Source: an uncultured Bacteroidia bacterium (GTDB taxonomy: Bacteria; Bacteroidota; Bacteroidia; Bacteroidales; UBA932). From it: a stretch of DNA of 64,000 nt. The translations under genes and the position numbers were made by a program. A model generated the notes under the pieces. The model ran no database searches. It had not been told where the DNA came from and saw only the letters and a program-made list of their open reading frames with translations. The DNA lies in the NCBI GenBank assembly GCA_902782225.1, contig CACZMF010000002.1:153549-217548 (forward strand), read 5' to 3'. Below, one piece after another: positions 8,505-17,981 of this stretch. Every line of letters begins with the position of its first letter. The first letter of the stretch is position 1.

Positions 8505-9623
8505 TCAAGAAATCATTATAGGCATCAGGATGCCGCAGATCTTTTCGCTGGCGGCCTCTTCCTCGGAAGGAATGATGAGGGCGGCCCTGCGGGCGTCCAT
8601 AAACTTCATCACCAAGGTCTCGCAGCTCATGTTGTTGAGTATGTCCACGAGGAACGAGGACTTGAACCCTATCGCAAGCTCTTCGCCGGCATAGTCGCAC
8701 TCGAGCTTCTCATAGGCGGCAAGGGCGAAGCCGAGGTCCTGGGCGGTGATTTCCAGCTGGCCGGGGGCGAGGTTGAACTTCACGTGGTTGGAGGCCTTGT
8801 TGGCGCACACCGACACGCGGCGCACGGTGTTGAGAAGCTGGATGCGGTCTATCCTCAGCACGTTGGAATTGTTCTGGGGGATGACGTCGCGATACTTGGG
8901 GTACTTGCCCACGATGAGGCGGCAGACCATCATGGTGGCGCCGTAGGTGAAGACCACGTTTGCAGCATCGAAGCGGACGGTCACGTCGCCTTCGCCCTTG
9001 TCGATGAGGGAACGGAGCACTGCTGCCGGCTTCTTGTGGAGTATGAACGAGGACTTCTGGGCGGCCTTCACGTCGTCTGTGGTGTAGCAGATGAGTTTGT
9101 GGGAGTCGGAAGCCACGAGGGTCGTGCTGGCAGTGTCGATATCGAAGAAGATACCGTTCATCGCGGGACGCATCTCGTCGTCTGCGGTGGCGTAGATCGT
9201 GCCTCCGATGCCGTCAGCCAGGGACTGGGCCGGGAACTCCACGGTCTCGGCGTCGTCGCCCACGGTCTTGATTTCCGGATAGTCGGCGGCGGGGAAGAAC
9301 GGAAGCGAGGAGTTACCGTTGTTCCAGATGCATTCGAAGGATGCGTCGGTCTTTGTCTTGATGGTCAGCGGCTGGTCGGGGAGGGCCTTGAGAAGCTCTG
9401 CGAGCTGGCGGGCGGGCACTGCGATGCTGCCGCCTTCCTTGACGTCGACCTCCACGGCCGTGCGCAGGGTCAGTTCCTGGTCGGAAGCCGTTATCTCCAG
9501 CTTGCCGTCGCCGAGGACGAAGAGGAAATTTTCCAGAATGGGGAGGGAAGTCTTGGCCGGAATCGCCTTGGAGACGTTCAGCACTCCTTTGAGCAGCTCT
9601 GCGCTTGAAACTATGAATTCCAT
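8505..9623 (-). CDS. dnaN: DNA polymerase III beta subunit (sliding clamp)
   Basis: A 372-residue clamp protein of the usual length. It begins MEFIVSSAELLKGVLNVSKAIPAKTSLPILENFL and ends ILMPIMIS, as expected for bacterial beta clamps; three repeated clamp folds cover the chain. A ring-shaped dimer encircles DNA and tethers polymerase III and repair factors. It is followed after four bases by a DnaQ-like exonuclease and then nhaA. dnaA and recF are not next to it, which is common in Bacteroidota. A TATTTTTG -7 box lies 28 bases upstream of the ATG. Confidence 0.96.
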   Translation of the reverse strand: MEFIVSSAELLKGVLNVSKAIPAKTSLPILENFLFVLGDGKLEITASDQELTLRTAVEVDVKEGGSIAVPARQLAELLKALPDQPLTIKTKTDASFECIWNNGNSSLPFFPAADYPEIKTVGDDAETVEFPAQSLADGIGGTIYATADDEMRPAMNGIFFDIDTASTTLVASDSHKLICYTTDDVKAAQKSSFILHKKPAAVLRSLIDKGEGDVTVRFDAANVVFTYGATMMVCRLIVGKYPKYRDVIPQNNSNVLRIDRIQLLNTVRRVSVCANKASNHVKFNLAPGQLEITAQDLGFALAAYEKLECDYAGEELAIGFKSSFLVDILNNMSCETLVMKFMDARRAALIIPSEEEAASEKICGILMPIMIS

Positions 9624-9651
9624 ATAAATAAATCCTTTGTTATAATTCGCA

Positions 9652-9659
9652 CAAAAATA
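9652..9659 (-). promoter_or_regulatory. Bacteroidota -7 box (TATTTTTG) for dnaN
   Basis: The reverse strand reads TATTTTTG, giving a 5' leader of about 22 bases to the dnaN ATG at 9623. The surrounding region is AT-rich. Confidence 0.5.
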
Positions 9660-9730
9660 ATAAAAATATTCGGGACATTTGGCACACTCTTTGACTTTTT
9701 AAGGGACTCGGAAACAAATTTGAACATTAT

Positions 9731-11146
9731 ATGGCAAAAAATTTCTTTACAGTGTTTGCGTCAGTGCTGCTCAGCGGCCTGACAGCCTGGGGGATAGTCA
9801 AGGCTGCAACGCCCCGGCAGAGCGAAATTGTGTACAATGAACAGGGGGAACCGGTGGCTGGTACTGTCAATTTGTCAGTATCGGACTATCCGGATTTCAC
9901 CTACGCGGCTGAACACGCTGTCGAGGCGGTGGTCTACGTGAAGGTCACCGTCAAATACCAGCAGCAGTATATGATAGATCCGTTCTTCCGCTTCTTCTTC
10001 GGCGACGAGGGCCAGCCCCAGACCCGCGAGCAGGAGCGCCAGGGCAGCGGATCCGGCGTCATCATACGCCCCGACGGCTACATCGTGACCAACAACCACG
10101 TGGTCCAGAACGCCAGCAAGATTGAAGTCACCCTGAACAACAACAAGACATATTCCGCCACCGTCATCGGCACCGACCCCGCCACCGACGTGGCCCTGAT
10201 AAAGATCGACGCTGCCGGCCTGCCCACCCTGAAGTTCGCAGACTCCGACAAGCTCCGCCTCGGCGAGTGGGTGCTCGCTATCGGCTCTCCGCTCGGCGAA
10301 GAACTCCGTTCCACCATCACCGCCGGCATCGTGAGCGCAAAGGGCCGTTCGATGCCCAGCAACGGTGAATTCAAGATCGAATCCTTCATCCAGACCGATG
10401 CGGCCGTCAATCCCGGCAACTCCGGTGGCGCCCTCGTGAACAAGGCCGGCGAACTGGTGGGCATCAACACCGCCATCATTTCGACCACCGGATCCTACAC
10501 CGGATACTCTTTCGCAGTGCCTTCCAACATAGTCAGCAAGATTGTCAGCGACCTGATCGACTTCGGATCCGTGAAGCGCGCCCTGCTCGGCGTGACTATG
10601 TCCCCGGTCACGGACAAGATTGCCAAGGATATGAAGCTCAACTCGCTGGACGGCGTCTATATCAACGAAGTGGCCAAGGGCAGCGCGGCAGACAAGGCCG
10701 GCGTCAAGAAGGAAGACATCCTGGTGAAGGTCGACTCCACCTTGATCAAGACCCCGTCCGACCTGCAGGTCGTAGTGAACCAGTTCCACCCCGGCGACAG
10801 GGCAGTCCTCACCGTGATCCGTGACGGCCGGGAGAAGGAACTCGAAGTGCAGTTCCAGGGCACGACTGAGGCCACGGGCACTGTCGCCGAAGACGGAAGC
10901 GTCGCTTTCTACGGCGCCCGCATCGGCCTCACTTCCAGGGGAGTGGAGATCCTTTCCGCGGGCAGCGGCAAGCTCGCCCAGGCCGGCGGCGAAGACGGCT
11001 TCGTGATCCAGTTCGTCAACGACCAGAAGGTGTCAAAGCCCCAGGATGTCATCGAGATAGCCAAGAAGGCCCGCCGCAGCATCGTCATCGAAGGCGTGAC
11101 CTCCACCGGCCGCCAGGGCTACTTCGCCTTCGGCAAGGATGAATAA
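9731..11146 (+). CDS. degP: HtrA/DegP-family periplasmic serine protease
   Basis: A 471-residue envelope protease and chaperone for misfolded proteins. A hydrophobic signal or anchor segment covers residues 5-25. The trypsin-like domain has the triad His123 (TNNHVVQN), Asp153 (TDVALIKID) and Ser231 (NPGNSGGALV). A PDZ domain follows at about 285-375 (GVTMSPVTDK), and a shorter, divergent second PDZ at about 385-465. The ATG at 9731 is the first good start. It is a single-gene unit followed by a strong terminator. Homologues are often controlled by envelope stress, but no operator is visible here. Confidence 0.94.
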   Translation: MAKNFFTVFASVLLSGLTAWGIVKAATPRQSEIVYNEQGEPVAGTVNLSVSDYPDFTYAAEHAVEAVVYVKVTVKYQQQYMIDPFFRFFFGDEGQPQTREQERQGSGSGVIIRPDGYIVTNNHVVQNASKIEVTLNNNKTYSATVIGTDPATDVALIKIDAAGLPTLKFADSDKLRLGEWVLAIGSPLGEELRSTITAGIVSAKGRSMPSNGEFKIESFIQTDAAVNPGNSGGALVNKAGELVGINTAIISTTGSYTGYSFAVPSNIVSKIVSDLIDFGSVKRALLGVTMSPVTDKIAKDMKLNSLDGVYINEVAKGSAADKAGVKKEDILVKVDSTLIKTPSDLQVVVNQFHPGDRAVLTVIRDGREKELEVQFQGTTEATGTVAEDGSVAFYGARIGLTSRGVEILSAGSGKLAQAGGEDGFVIQFVNDQKVSKPQDVIEIAKKARRSIVIEGVTSTGRQGYFAFGKDE

Positions 11147-11181
11147 ATATCGTTTTTTCAAACGATCTTAAATAGCATATT

Positions 11182-11218
11182 GAGGGTGTATTCCACGTGT
11201 TGAATACACCCTCTTTTG
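11182..11218 (+). terminator. Rho-independent terminator after degP
   Basis: A perfect 12-bp stem GAGGGTGTATTC / GAATACACCCTC with an 8-base loop is followed by TTTT. It closes the degP unit and marks the left edge of the AT-rich block. Confidence 0.85.
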
Positions 11219-11285
11219 TGCATTTACCTAGTTTTTTTGATTATTTATGCTATTTTTGCTGAGAGTAAGACAATCATGCATTTTT

Positions 11286-11417
11286 ATGAAAAGGCACCCT
11301 TATTATGATTCTCCTGATGCGGAAGTACTGCAACTGGATTTCTTGACCATGTTCTGCGACAGTTTTACTGGTGGTAATGAGCAATACGAAGAAGAAGATT
11401 ACGTTTGGAATTCTTAA
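11286..11417 (+). CDS. 43-residue peptide gene upstream of the large lipoprotein
   Basis: An ATG at 11286 opens a 43-codon frame beginning MKRHPYYDSPDAEVLQLD and ending in an acidic stretch with VWNS-stop. The frame closes four bases before the next gene's ATG at 11422, so it looks like the first gene of a small operon. The pattern (basic start, PDAEVLQLD-like middle, one Cys, then Gly/Asn/Glu-rich tail) resembles short Bacteroidales peptides that often sit beside surface-lipoprotein genes; that comparison is from memory. There is no signal peptide. Function unknown. Confidence 0.5.
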   Translation: MKRHPYYDSPDAEVLQLDFLTMFCDSFTGGNEQYEEEDYVWNS

Positions 11418-11421
11418 AGAA

Positions 11422-14400
11422 ATGAGGATTATGTCTAAATTTGGATTTGCTTCGATTGCTGTCATTGCAATAGCACTGATTGTTTCTTGCGAGAGAGAAA
11501 TAGGGTCGGATAAGTCAGCGATGGAAATGGAAGGAGTTCAGCGCCAGTTTATCGGATACTTTTGCGATAATACAAAGACAGTTCTTGATGATAGTGGCAC
11601 CCTTGTCTGGCAGACTGGCGACAAAGTTCGTTTCTACACAGATGGTTCAAGTGATGCGGAAGTATGTGAAATCGCTGAATCGGGATCATCCGCTCGCTTT
11701 AATGTTATAGCAAATCGTTATTTAATAGCTCTTTATGGGGCAGTCGCCAGTATGTGGAGCGACAATGGAGTAGTGGCAGGGAATGTTGTTAAAGCAGTCC
11801 AAGATGGCAGTTTCGGTGGTGCTCACGTATCAATGGCGCGTACTACTGATTTTGACTCTGAAGAGTTGTTGTTTTATAACGTTACGAGTATTTTGAAGTT
11901 CAGAATACAACGACAGGATGTAGATTATGTCTTACTTGAAAGTCGTTCAAATGCTCAGTTATTTGGGGAAACAGAGGTACTGTTTAATGTGTATGGTATC
12001 CCTGTGGGGAGCTTTACTGGTAGTGAAGACTGTAGTGCAGTTAAAGTGAAAGTTAACGGAAATACAGGCACTTTCTATATTGCCCTGCTACCAGGAACAT
12101 ACAAAGACGGCTTTACATTGTCGTGCTTCGATGTCAAAGGGAAGATTGTCGGCACGGTTGTTATTGATAGAGACATAAAATTATCCAGAAATAAGATTCT
12201 TAACCTTGGAGTGATAGATGAACATCTTACTGTTGAGCCCCAGACTGTTTTGGAAAGCATAATTCCTGTTTCCCAGATTGAAGGGTCTGAGACTCCAGTT
12301 TTCAATTACCATTATATTGCTGGTTATTATTGTGCTCCATCTGGCAGTAAAACTGGAATTGATTATGAGGGACAGATTAAATATAACGTCCAGAGGTTGA
12401 ATGCTCCCGGCCCAACTAGGATTAAGTATTGTATTGGATCTATGGACACGGCGGAGTACCATATCCGGCCTGCCGAATATCTTTTTGAAACAGAAGTCAG
12501 CCAGTGGTCTTTTTGTTGCTATGACAGAAATAGCGACAATTCAGTGTCTGGAGCTACGCAGTGGAGCGCTGATTTTAGTGATATCTATCGTGTTGATAAG
12601 GATCTGGCTAGGGTTGAATATGTTATCAACAACGCGGATAAGTTGAAAGAATCTTCAATATGCCTGTCAGCCATAGACAAGTCTAATAATTATTCAACCA
12701 TTACGTCCGATTATGCGTATCTCAAGCCTTCTCTGGATGAATTTGAACACTTCGAATTTATAGGTGATTATTCTGGGATAGATTGTGCATCAACCCCATC
12801 TTTGCCTGGAAAAAGAATGCTATATGAAAGTGCAGGAGATGCTGCCGAGAACCCGGCAAGTATTGAAGTTATGTATAATGGGAATCCTTTATGCATTGAT
12901 TTCTTGGGCATTCATATGAAGGGAAATGATAATCCCGTTAGCATTCAGCAACTACAATCTTTGTATCCTGACCTTGTGCTAAAATTGCAATTAGTCCCTT
13001 ACACGATTGGATTAAATACAATTCCTGAAAGTGCTTATGGAATAATTGAAAGCCAGCTTGATAATGTATATTTTTATCCTTCTTATCCTGATCTCACTAA
13101 TAAGAATAACGAGATAATTAAGGTGGGTAGCAACGAGAGCGCCGGCAAGGCGGCTATCGGGCACCGCCCAATTGTCGTTGCCACTTTGATCAACCAAACA
13201 AACAATAGAATTATTCTTACTGGTTATTTCAAGATCAGTATAGTCTCTCCTCCTCTTCCCTACGTGACTGATGACTTCGTCGTGTTGGATTACAATACGA
13301 TATTGTATACTTGTGGCGTTCAGGAAATTCCGTGTTCTTGGACGGATGTGGAGTATCAAGTGGTGGCTCAGTCGCTGGGTATTACATTTAATGAATTCCA
13401 AAAACAATATACTTGGGAAACTGGAGCTACTTACGAAAAGACAAGCGCGGGGGTGTTTAGTATAGCCAAGACAGGCTCAATGGATACTTATGGTACCGTT
13501 TCATATGAAAAAGCTGACGAGGTTAATGATAATAAGGCATTATTTAAGCTGACGTTGAATAAAACCCAAGTGGATGCGGTCGGTATAAGTAATAGCAAAA
13601 CCTTGTATGCGCGTTTTACAAGTGATGGTGGAGAGGTTTACCTTGGTTTGACTTTTAAGATTGGAAGCACCCCAAAACTGAATTGGTATCAAAAGAATCC
13701 TGTATATTGGTATGATGATGTTGCTGCTGGCAATTCATCTGATAACGACAGAGCTACTACTTTGCGTTGCGGAGTTCATGTTCCAATGAAATGGATGAAG
13801 GGCGGCTCTGACAACTCGGTTTCAGTGAGATATTTTGTAAATAATTTAAATGATTATTGGATTGATAATAAAGTTCAGGTACGATCAGATTATGGTATAA
13901 TTAACAATAATAATAAAGCTATCATCAAATATCGATTCAGTAATGATAACAACAATATAAAAGTTAATAATAAACCGTGGCTAAAGATTGATGACAATAC
14001 GTTATATTGGTGTGGGGAGCCTGCTTTGACCCTTGGGGAGGATGGTATTCTTACTTTTAAGTATAATAGCATAACAAAGAATCTTTTGAACTGGGCTGCA
14101 AATCCTCATGAGAAGGAGGATAAAGAGAATATGCTGTATTGCAATATTGACATAGTGTGCTACCTTGAGGATTCTCTTGGTATAGAATGCGAATTCCAGT
14201 TCTACCAAATACACGTGCGCTTTCTCCGCCCAATAACTATGTATGTTGACTCGAAGAACTACTCCTTGACTGATGGCCGCCCTATGGGTTCCAGTATTCC
14301 GATTCATGAGTTCTTTAGTGTCCGCGACTGGAATAATTTCACAGTATTTACATTTGACAGTAACACTCAAAGTCTTGAGAAAGGGTATTATCCGGAAGGT

Positions 14401-14766
14401 GGCGGTGAAGCAAATGCCAAGATAGACTGGTATGACTATTATGGCATAAAAAGAATGAATTTTTACCTCGATTCTGTTGAAACGGATGTTTGGGAACCAG
14501 GTACAGGACATTTTACGTCTCTCGAGAAGGCCATACCATCTGCTGCGATTGGTCTTGTTGATCCCCAGGATCCAACCAATCCTCGTGTTTTCTCTACATC
14601 ATCTATTGACCTGACAAATCTTAATACTTTAAATGGCTGGTCCATATGGTTTGCAAACAATGCTGTCTATGGGTCTAATTATAATATCAAGATTAAAGTT
14701 GGCCTTGAATACGAATGGGGAGAATATTTCACAGATCTTGTTGTCCCAGTGAATGCACCATATTAA
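11422..14766 (+). CDS. very large fimbrillin-like lipoprotein
   Basis: A 1114-residue exported lipoprotein. The N-terminus has a hydrophobic stretch ending in the lipobox ALIVSC, so it is probably lipidated and surface-exposed or periplasmic. The first mature region (TKTVLDDSGTLVWQTGDKVRF) has the TKT...W..GD pattern seen in fimbrillin-like proteins of Bacteroidales; the remaining 900 residues are beta-rich, Asn/Tyr-rich and unrecognised. The start at 11422 (MRIM...) or 11431 fits the signal peptide best. The gene is visibly AT-richer than both neighbours, with many AAT, TAT and ATT codons, which suggests recent acquisition. It follows the 43-residue peptide gene by four bases. Confidence 0.75.
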   Translation: MRIMSKFGFASIAVIAIALIVSCEREIGSDKSAMEMEGVQRQFIGYFCDNTKTVLDDSGTLVWQTGDKVRFYTDGSSDAEVCEIAESGSSARFNVIANRYLIALYGAVASMWSDNGVVAGNVVKAVQDGSFGGAHVSMARTTDFDSEELLFYNVTSILKFRIQRQDVDYVLLESRSNAQLFGETEVLFNVYGIPVGSFTGSEDCSAVKVKVNGNTGTFYIALLPGTYKDGFTLSCFDVKGKIVGTVVIDRDIKLSRNKILNLGVIDEHLTVEPQTVLESIIPVSQIEGSETPVFNYHYIAGYYCAPSGSKTGIDYEGQIKYNVQRLNAPGPTRIKYCIGSMDTAEYHIRPAEYLFETEVSQWSFCCYDRNSDNSVSGATQWSADFSDIYRVDKDLARVEYVINNADKLKESSICLSAIDKSNNYSTITSDYAYLKPSLDEFEHFEFIGDYSGIDCASTPSLPGKRMLYESAGDAAENPASIEVMYNGNPLCIDFLGIHMKGNDNPVSIQQLQSLYPDLVLKLQLVPYTIGLNTIPESAYGIIESQLDNVYFYPSYPDLTNKNNEIIKVGSNESAGKAAIGHRPIVVATLINQTNNRIILTGYFKISIVSPPLPYVTDDFVVLDYNTILYTCGVQEIPCSWTDVEYQVVAQSLGITFNEFQKQYTWETGATYEKTSAGVFSIAKTGSMDTYGTVSYEKADEVNDNKALFKLTLNKTQVDAVGISNSKTLYARFTSDGGEVYLGLTFKIGSTPKLNWYQKNPVYWYDDVAAGNSSDNDRATTLRCGVHVPMKWMKGGSDNSVSVRYFVNNLNDYWIDNKVQVRSDYGIINNNNKAIIKYRFSNDNNNIKVNNKPWLKIDDNTLYWCGEPALTLGEDGILTFKYNSITKNLLNWAANPHEKEDKENMLYCNIDIVCYLEDSLGIECEFQFYQIHVRFLRPITMYVDSKNYSLTDGRPMGSSIPIHEFFSVRDWNNFTVFTFDSNTQSLEKGYYPEGGGEANAKIDWYDYYGIKRMNFYLDSVETDVWEPGTGHFTSLEKAIPSAAIGLVDPQDPTNPRVFSTSSIDLTNLNTLNGWSIWFANNAVYGSNYNIKIKVGLEYEWGEYFTDLVVPVNAPY

Positions 14767-14781
14767 TTATCTTTGCAGGAT

Positions 14782-16698
14782 ATGAAGAAAATTTGGTCCG
14801 TAATAGTTCTGCTGGCAGCGGCGCTTTCGGCCGCTGCCCAGAACAATCCCTATGAGATTGATGATGAATGCTATGCTATCCTGTGCGAAGCAGAACAGCT
14901 GGAGGGCCGGACTGGCTTCGACCATGCAAATGCTGCGCTCCTGAGCATGGCGGTGGAGAAGGGGGACACGAAGGCGCAGGCGCTCTACTATGTCGAGCGC
15001 CTTAAACATGAAGTAGCTCTGCTCAAAGACAAGGAATCCACATCCCAGAAGGATGACGCCGCCATTCTGAAATACATGGAGGACCTCAAGAGGGTGGCGT
15101 CCGACCTCGGCCAGAGCCAGTTCTACTACTACGCCTACGACATCGCCCAGGGGTATTTCTATTCCCACGGCAAACTGGTCCACACCATGGAGCTTGTGCA
15201 GGATATGCGTGAGCAGGCGGTCGCCCGCAAGGAGCCATACGGCATCTGGATGGGCAACCGCTACATCATTTCCCTCTACATACTCCAGAACGACTACATC
15301 TCCGCGAAGAAATACATCAAGGAAGCTATCCGTGTGTATGAGACTACGGACGACCCGACCATCAGGAAAGAGTCCGCCACGCGCCTGTACTGCGACATGT
15401 CGGATACTTTCCCCATAGGCAACGATTCCGTACCCTATTTCCTCTCGAAGGCAAGCGCAGCGCGAAAGCAGCATATGGATACGCTCCGCTGCGAGTACCA
15501 CAATGCCAAACTGGCTGCATTCCAGAAGGATGTCAAAAAGTACGAATACTCCAGGGACTATTGCCTCGCCGATCCGAACCTGGACAAGATAAGCACTACA
15601 GCCCCCATAATGTTCGGCTACATCGACAAGCTGGTGTATGGAGAGAACATAGACGAGGAGTTCGACATCGACGCGATGGCCAGACACCTCAGGGAGGTCA
15701 AGTATATTGCGAACATTGCCGAAGAATACGGCAGGAAGGATCTGGCTTTCGGGATTGAGAAAAAGCTGCTGGCCTATGAAGAGAAGGTGCTTGCCACCGC
15801 CAACCAGTCCAAACTCACTGAGATAGAGGCGAAGATGGGCAACGACGTCCTCTCGGCCAAGGTGAATGAGGAGGCCAGGCGCGCCGAAGCCGCATTCCGG
15901 CTTGCTGCGATTCTGCTTGTCGTCATCCTCGCGGTCGTGATCATATTCCTCGTCATCTACACCCGGTCCCTGAAGCGGACCAACGAAAGGGTGCGTCTGG
16001 CCGACGCCGCCAAGACCCGCTTCGTGCAGAACATGAGCCACGAGGTGCGCACCCCCCTGAACGCCATCGTCGGCTTCTCCCAGCTGCTGAGCCTCCCCGA
16101 CGGGAGTTTCCCCGAAGAGGAGAAACAGGAGTTCTCCGGCCACATCGTCAACAACACCAAGATGCTGACCATGCTCCTGGACGACATTCTCAACGCGTCC
16201 GCCATGGACAGCGGCAACTACCGCATCACATACGAGGACGGGGAGATGAACTTCATGGCCGAGGCTGCCATCTCCAGCGCCGAACACCGTCTCCAGCCGG
16301 GCGTGCGCATGTATTACGCTCCTGAAAGCACGGAGCCCTACACTTTCCGGACCGATCCCAGGCGCGTGCAGCAGATACTTATCAACCTTCTGACCAACGC
16401 CTGCAAGCACACATCCGCCGGTGAAATCAAACTGTCCGCCTCGCTCACGGAGACGCCCGGATTCGTGACATATTCCGTGACCGACACCGGCCCCGGCATA
16501 CCGGCCGACCAGGCGGAAAAGATTTTCGAGCGCTTCACCAAGCTCAACGAGTTCGTGCAGGGCACCGGCCTGGGCCTCAGCATCTGCCGTGACATCGCCG
16601 GCCGCATGGGCGCGAAGGTTTATCTCGATACCACTTACTCGGCCGGCGGCTCCCGCTTCGTCTTCACCGTTCCCTGCAATCCCGACGAACAGATATGA
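14782..16698 (+). CDS. membrane sensor histidine kinase with periplasmic helical-repeat domain
   Basis: A 638-residue sensor kinase. A signal peptide (residues 1-20, cleaved near SAAAQ) precedes a roughly 350-residue helical region that looks like TPR-type repeats and would be periplasmic. A single membrane segment lies at about 370-392. The HisKA motif NMSHEVRTPLNAIVGF places the phosphorylated histidine at residue 420; the N box (LTNACKH), G1 (DTGPGIP) and G2 (GTGLGLSI) boxes of the ATPase domain follow. No receiver domain is fused and no response regulator is adjacent, so its partner must lie elsewhere. The next gene is a kinase-less paralogue with which it overlaps by four bases (ATGA). 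Confidence 0.9.
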   Translation: MKKIWSVIVLLAAALSAAAQNNPYEIDDECYAILCEAEQLEGRTGFDHANAALLSMAVEKGDTKAQALYYVERLKHEVALLKDKESTSQKDDAAILKYMEDLKRVASDLGQSQFYYYAYDIAQGYFYSHGKLVHTMELVQDMREQAVARKEPYGIWMGNRYIISLYILQNDYISAKKYIKEAIRVYETTDDPTIRKESATRLYCDMSDTFPIGNDSVPYFLSKASAARKQHMDTLRCEYHNAKLAAFQKDVKKYEYSRDYCLADPNLDKISTTAPIMFGYIDKLVYGENIDEEFDIDAMARHLREVKYIANIAEEYGRKDLAFGIEKKLLAYEEKVLATANQSKLTEIEAKMGNDVLSAKVNEEARRAEAAFRLAAILLVVILAVVIIFLVIYTRSLKRTNERVRLADAAKTRFVQNMSHEVRTPLNAIVGFSQLLSLPDGSFPEEEKQEFSGHIVNNTKMLTMLLDDILNASAMDSGNYRITYEDGEMNFMAEAAISSAEHRLQPGVRMYYAPESTEPYTFRTDPRRVQQILINLLTNACKHTSAGEIKLSASLTETPGFVTYSVTDTGPGIPADQAEKIFERFTKLNEFVQGTGLGLSICRDIAGRMGAKVYLDTTYSAGGSRFVFTVPCNPDEQI

Positions 16699-17921
16699 AA
16701 AGACTAGCTGCAATTATTGCAACCGTGTTTCTCGCGTCCGTTTCTGTGTGGGCGCAGCACAATTCCTACGCCATTGATGACGAGTGCCATTCATGGTTCA
16801 TGAAGGCGGAGCAATCCATGGACGACTTTGAGAGCGACGAGTTCGACACGGCGCAGCAGATGTTCCTGGAGACCTCGCTCCGGAAGAAGGACACCAAGGC
16901 CCAGGCAATATATTATGTGGAGCAGCTCAAACGCACCTCCCATCTGGCCCAGCACGTCAGGTCGCAGGATCCGATCGCCTGGGACAGCCAGGCCTGGAAC
17001 GCCCGCATCGAGCAGGAGAAGGAGACCGCGCAGCGCATAGCCAGATCTACCGGATATATGCAGTACTACTACTATGCCTCCGAACTGTGCCAGACCTACT
17101 ACTACAACACCACCCAGGACGTGCTTGCGAGCGAAATGCTCATGGACATGATGGAAGAGGCGAGGGCGACGGATGACGAATATGCCCTGTGGAAAACCCT
17201 TATCTATCTGGAGAGGCTGTACCTGAGGGCCGGCGACCGGCTCCACACGCAGAGGTATCTCCTCCAGGCAGTCAAAATTTTTGAGACGACAGCCGACCAG
17301 ACAATACGGCGCCAGGGCATGACGGTGCAGTTCTGCGAACTTGCCGACACTTATCCTCCGGCCTCGGATTCCGCGCGGTTATTCTACAGAAAGGCCGAGG
17401 CCACCAGCCGCACGAAACTGGATACGTTGAGGTTTACCTACTACAAGGCCCTGCTGGCCGCTGCGGACGGCAAAATGGATGAATACAGGAAACACCGTGA
17501 TTTCTGCCTGTCCTTCGCCCCTTTCCCCAGCCAGATACGTTCCGGCAGGCAGTGCTTCGATTGCGTGGACAACATACTGGCAGGCAAGCCCGCCAAGTCT
17601 TACGCGGGCAGCATAAATGCCCTGTACTCCCTCCAGCAGATGGAGTTTACCTCATATCTTGCCGCAATGCACGGCCAGTGGGAGACTGCTGCCGCCATAC
17701 GCCACCGCCTGGTGGAACGCCAGTATCTTAATATCTTCTACCTCAACGGCCAGAGGCTGGATTACATGACGGCCCAATATGAGAACAACCGCCTGTCGGC
17801 CGATCTTGAGCAGGCTGCGCAGAAAGTGAAGCGCACAACCATACTGGCCATAGTGCTGGTGGTCCTCATGTTGTCGGGGGCTCTGGTCTATGTACTGTTG
17901 CAAAGACGGAAGAAAAAATAA
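16695..17921 (+). CDS. kinase-less paralogue of the upstream sensor
   Basis: A 408-residue protein with signal peptide (cleaved near SVWAQ), a helical-repeat periplasmic domain and one C-terminal membrane segment (about 380-400) ending RRKKK. It aligns along its length with the sensor half of the preceding histidine kinase: the mature start (HNSYAIDDEC against NNPYEIDDEC), the KKDTKAQAIYYVEQLK against KGDTKAQALYYVERLK block, and the DTLRF/DTLRC segment are shared. The kinase domains are absent; the gene stops right after the membrane segment and is followed by a terminator. It may modulate or dimerise with the kinase; that is inference. ATGA overlap implies coupled translation. Confidence 0.85.
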   Translation: MKRLAAIIATVFLASVSVWAQHNSYAIDDECHSWFMKAEQSMDDFESDEFDTAQQMFLETSLRKKDTKAQAIYYVEQLKRTSHLAQHVRSQDPIAWDSQAWNARIEQEKETAQRIARSTGYMQYYYYASELCQTYYYNTTQDVLASEMLMDMMEEARATDDEYALWKTLIYLERLYLRAGDRLHTQRYLLQAVKIFETTADQTIRRQGMTVQFCELADTYPPASDSARLFYRKAEATSRTKLDTLRFTYYKALLAAADGKMDEYRKHRDFCLSFAPFPSQIRSGRQCFDCVDNILAGKPAKSYAGSINALYSLQQMEFTSYLAAMHGQWETAAAIRHRLVERQYLNIFYLNGQRLDYMTAQYENNRLSADLEQAAQKVKRTTILAIVLVVLMLSGALVYVLLQRRKKK

Positions 17922-17955
17922 GCCGCTGCAAGTTGAAACTTGCGGCGGTTTTTTC
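17922..17955 (+). terminator. Rho-independent terminator after the sensor pair
   Basis: A 12-bp stem with one G-T pair (CCGCTGCAAGTT against AACTTGCGGCGG) is followed by TTTTTT. It separates the sensor operon from the sigma factor gene. Confidence 0.82.
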
Positions 17956-17981
17956 CGTATATATGGTACAACAGTTTTTAT

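Noticed and set aside
14767-16713. A 648-codon open frame on the reverse strand opposite the sensor kinase
   Set aside because: It mirrors the real gene, is enriched in Gly, Val and His as expected from the complement of GC-rich codons, and resembles no family. Similar mirror frames occur opposite argS (18830-20623), nqrA (55000-56496), nqrB/nqrC (53195-54964) and uvrD (56793-58400).
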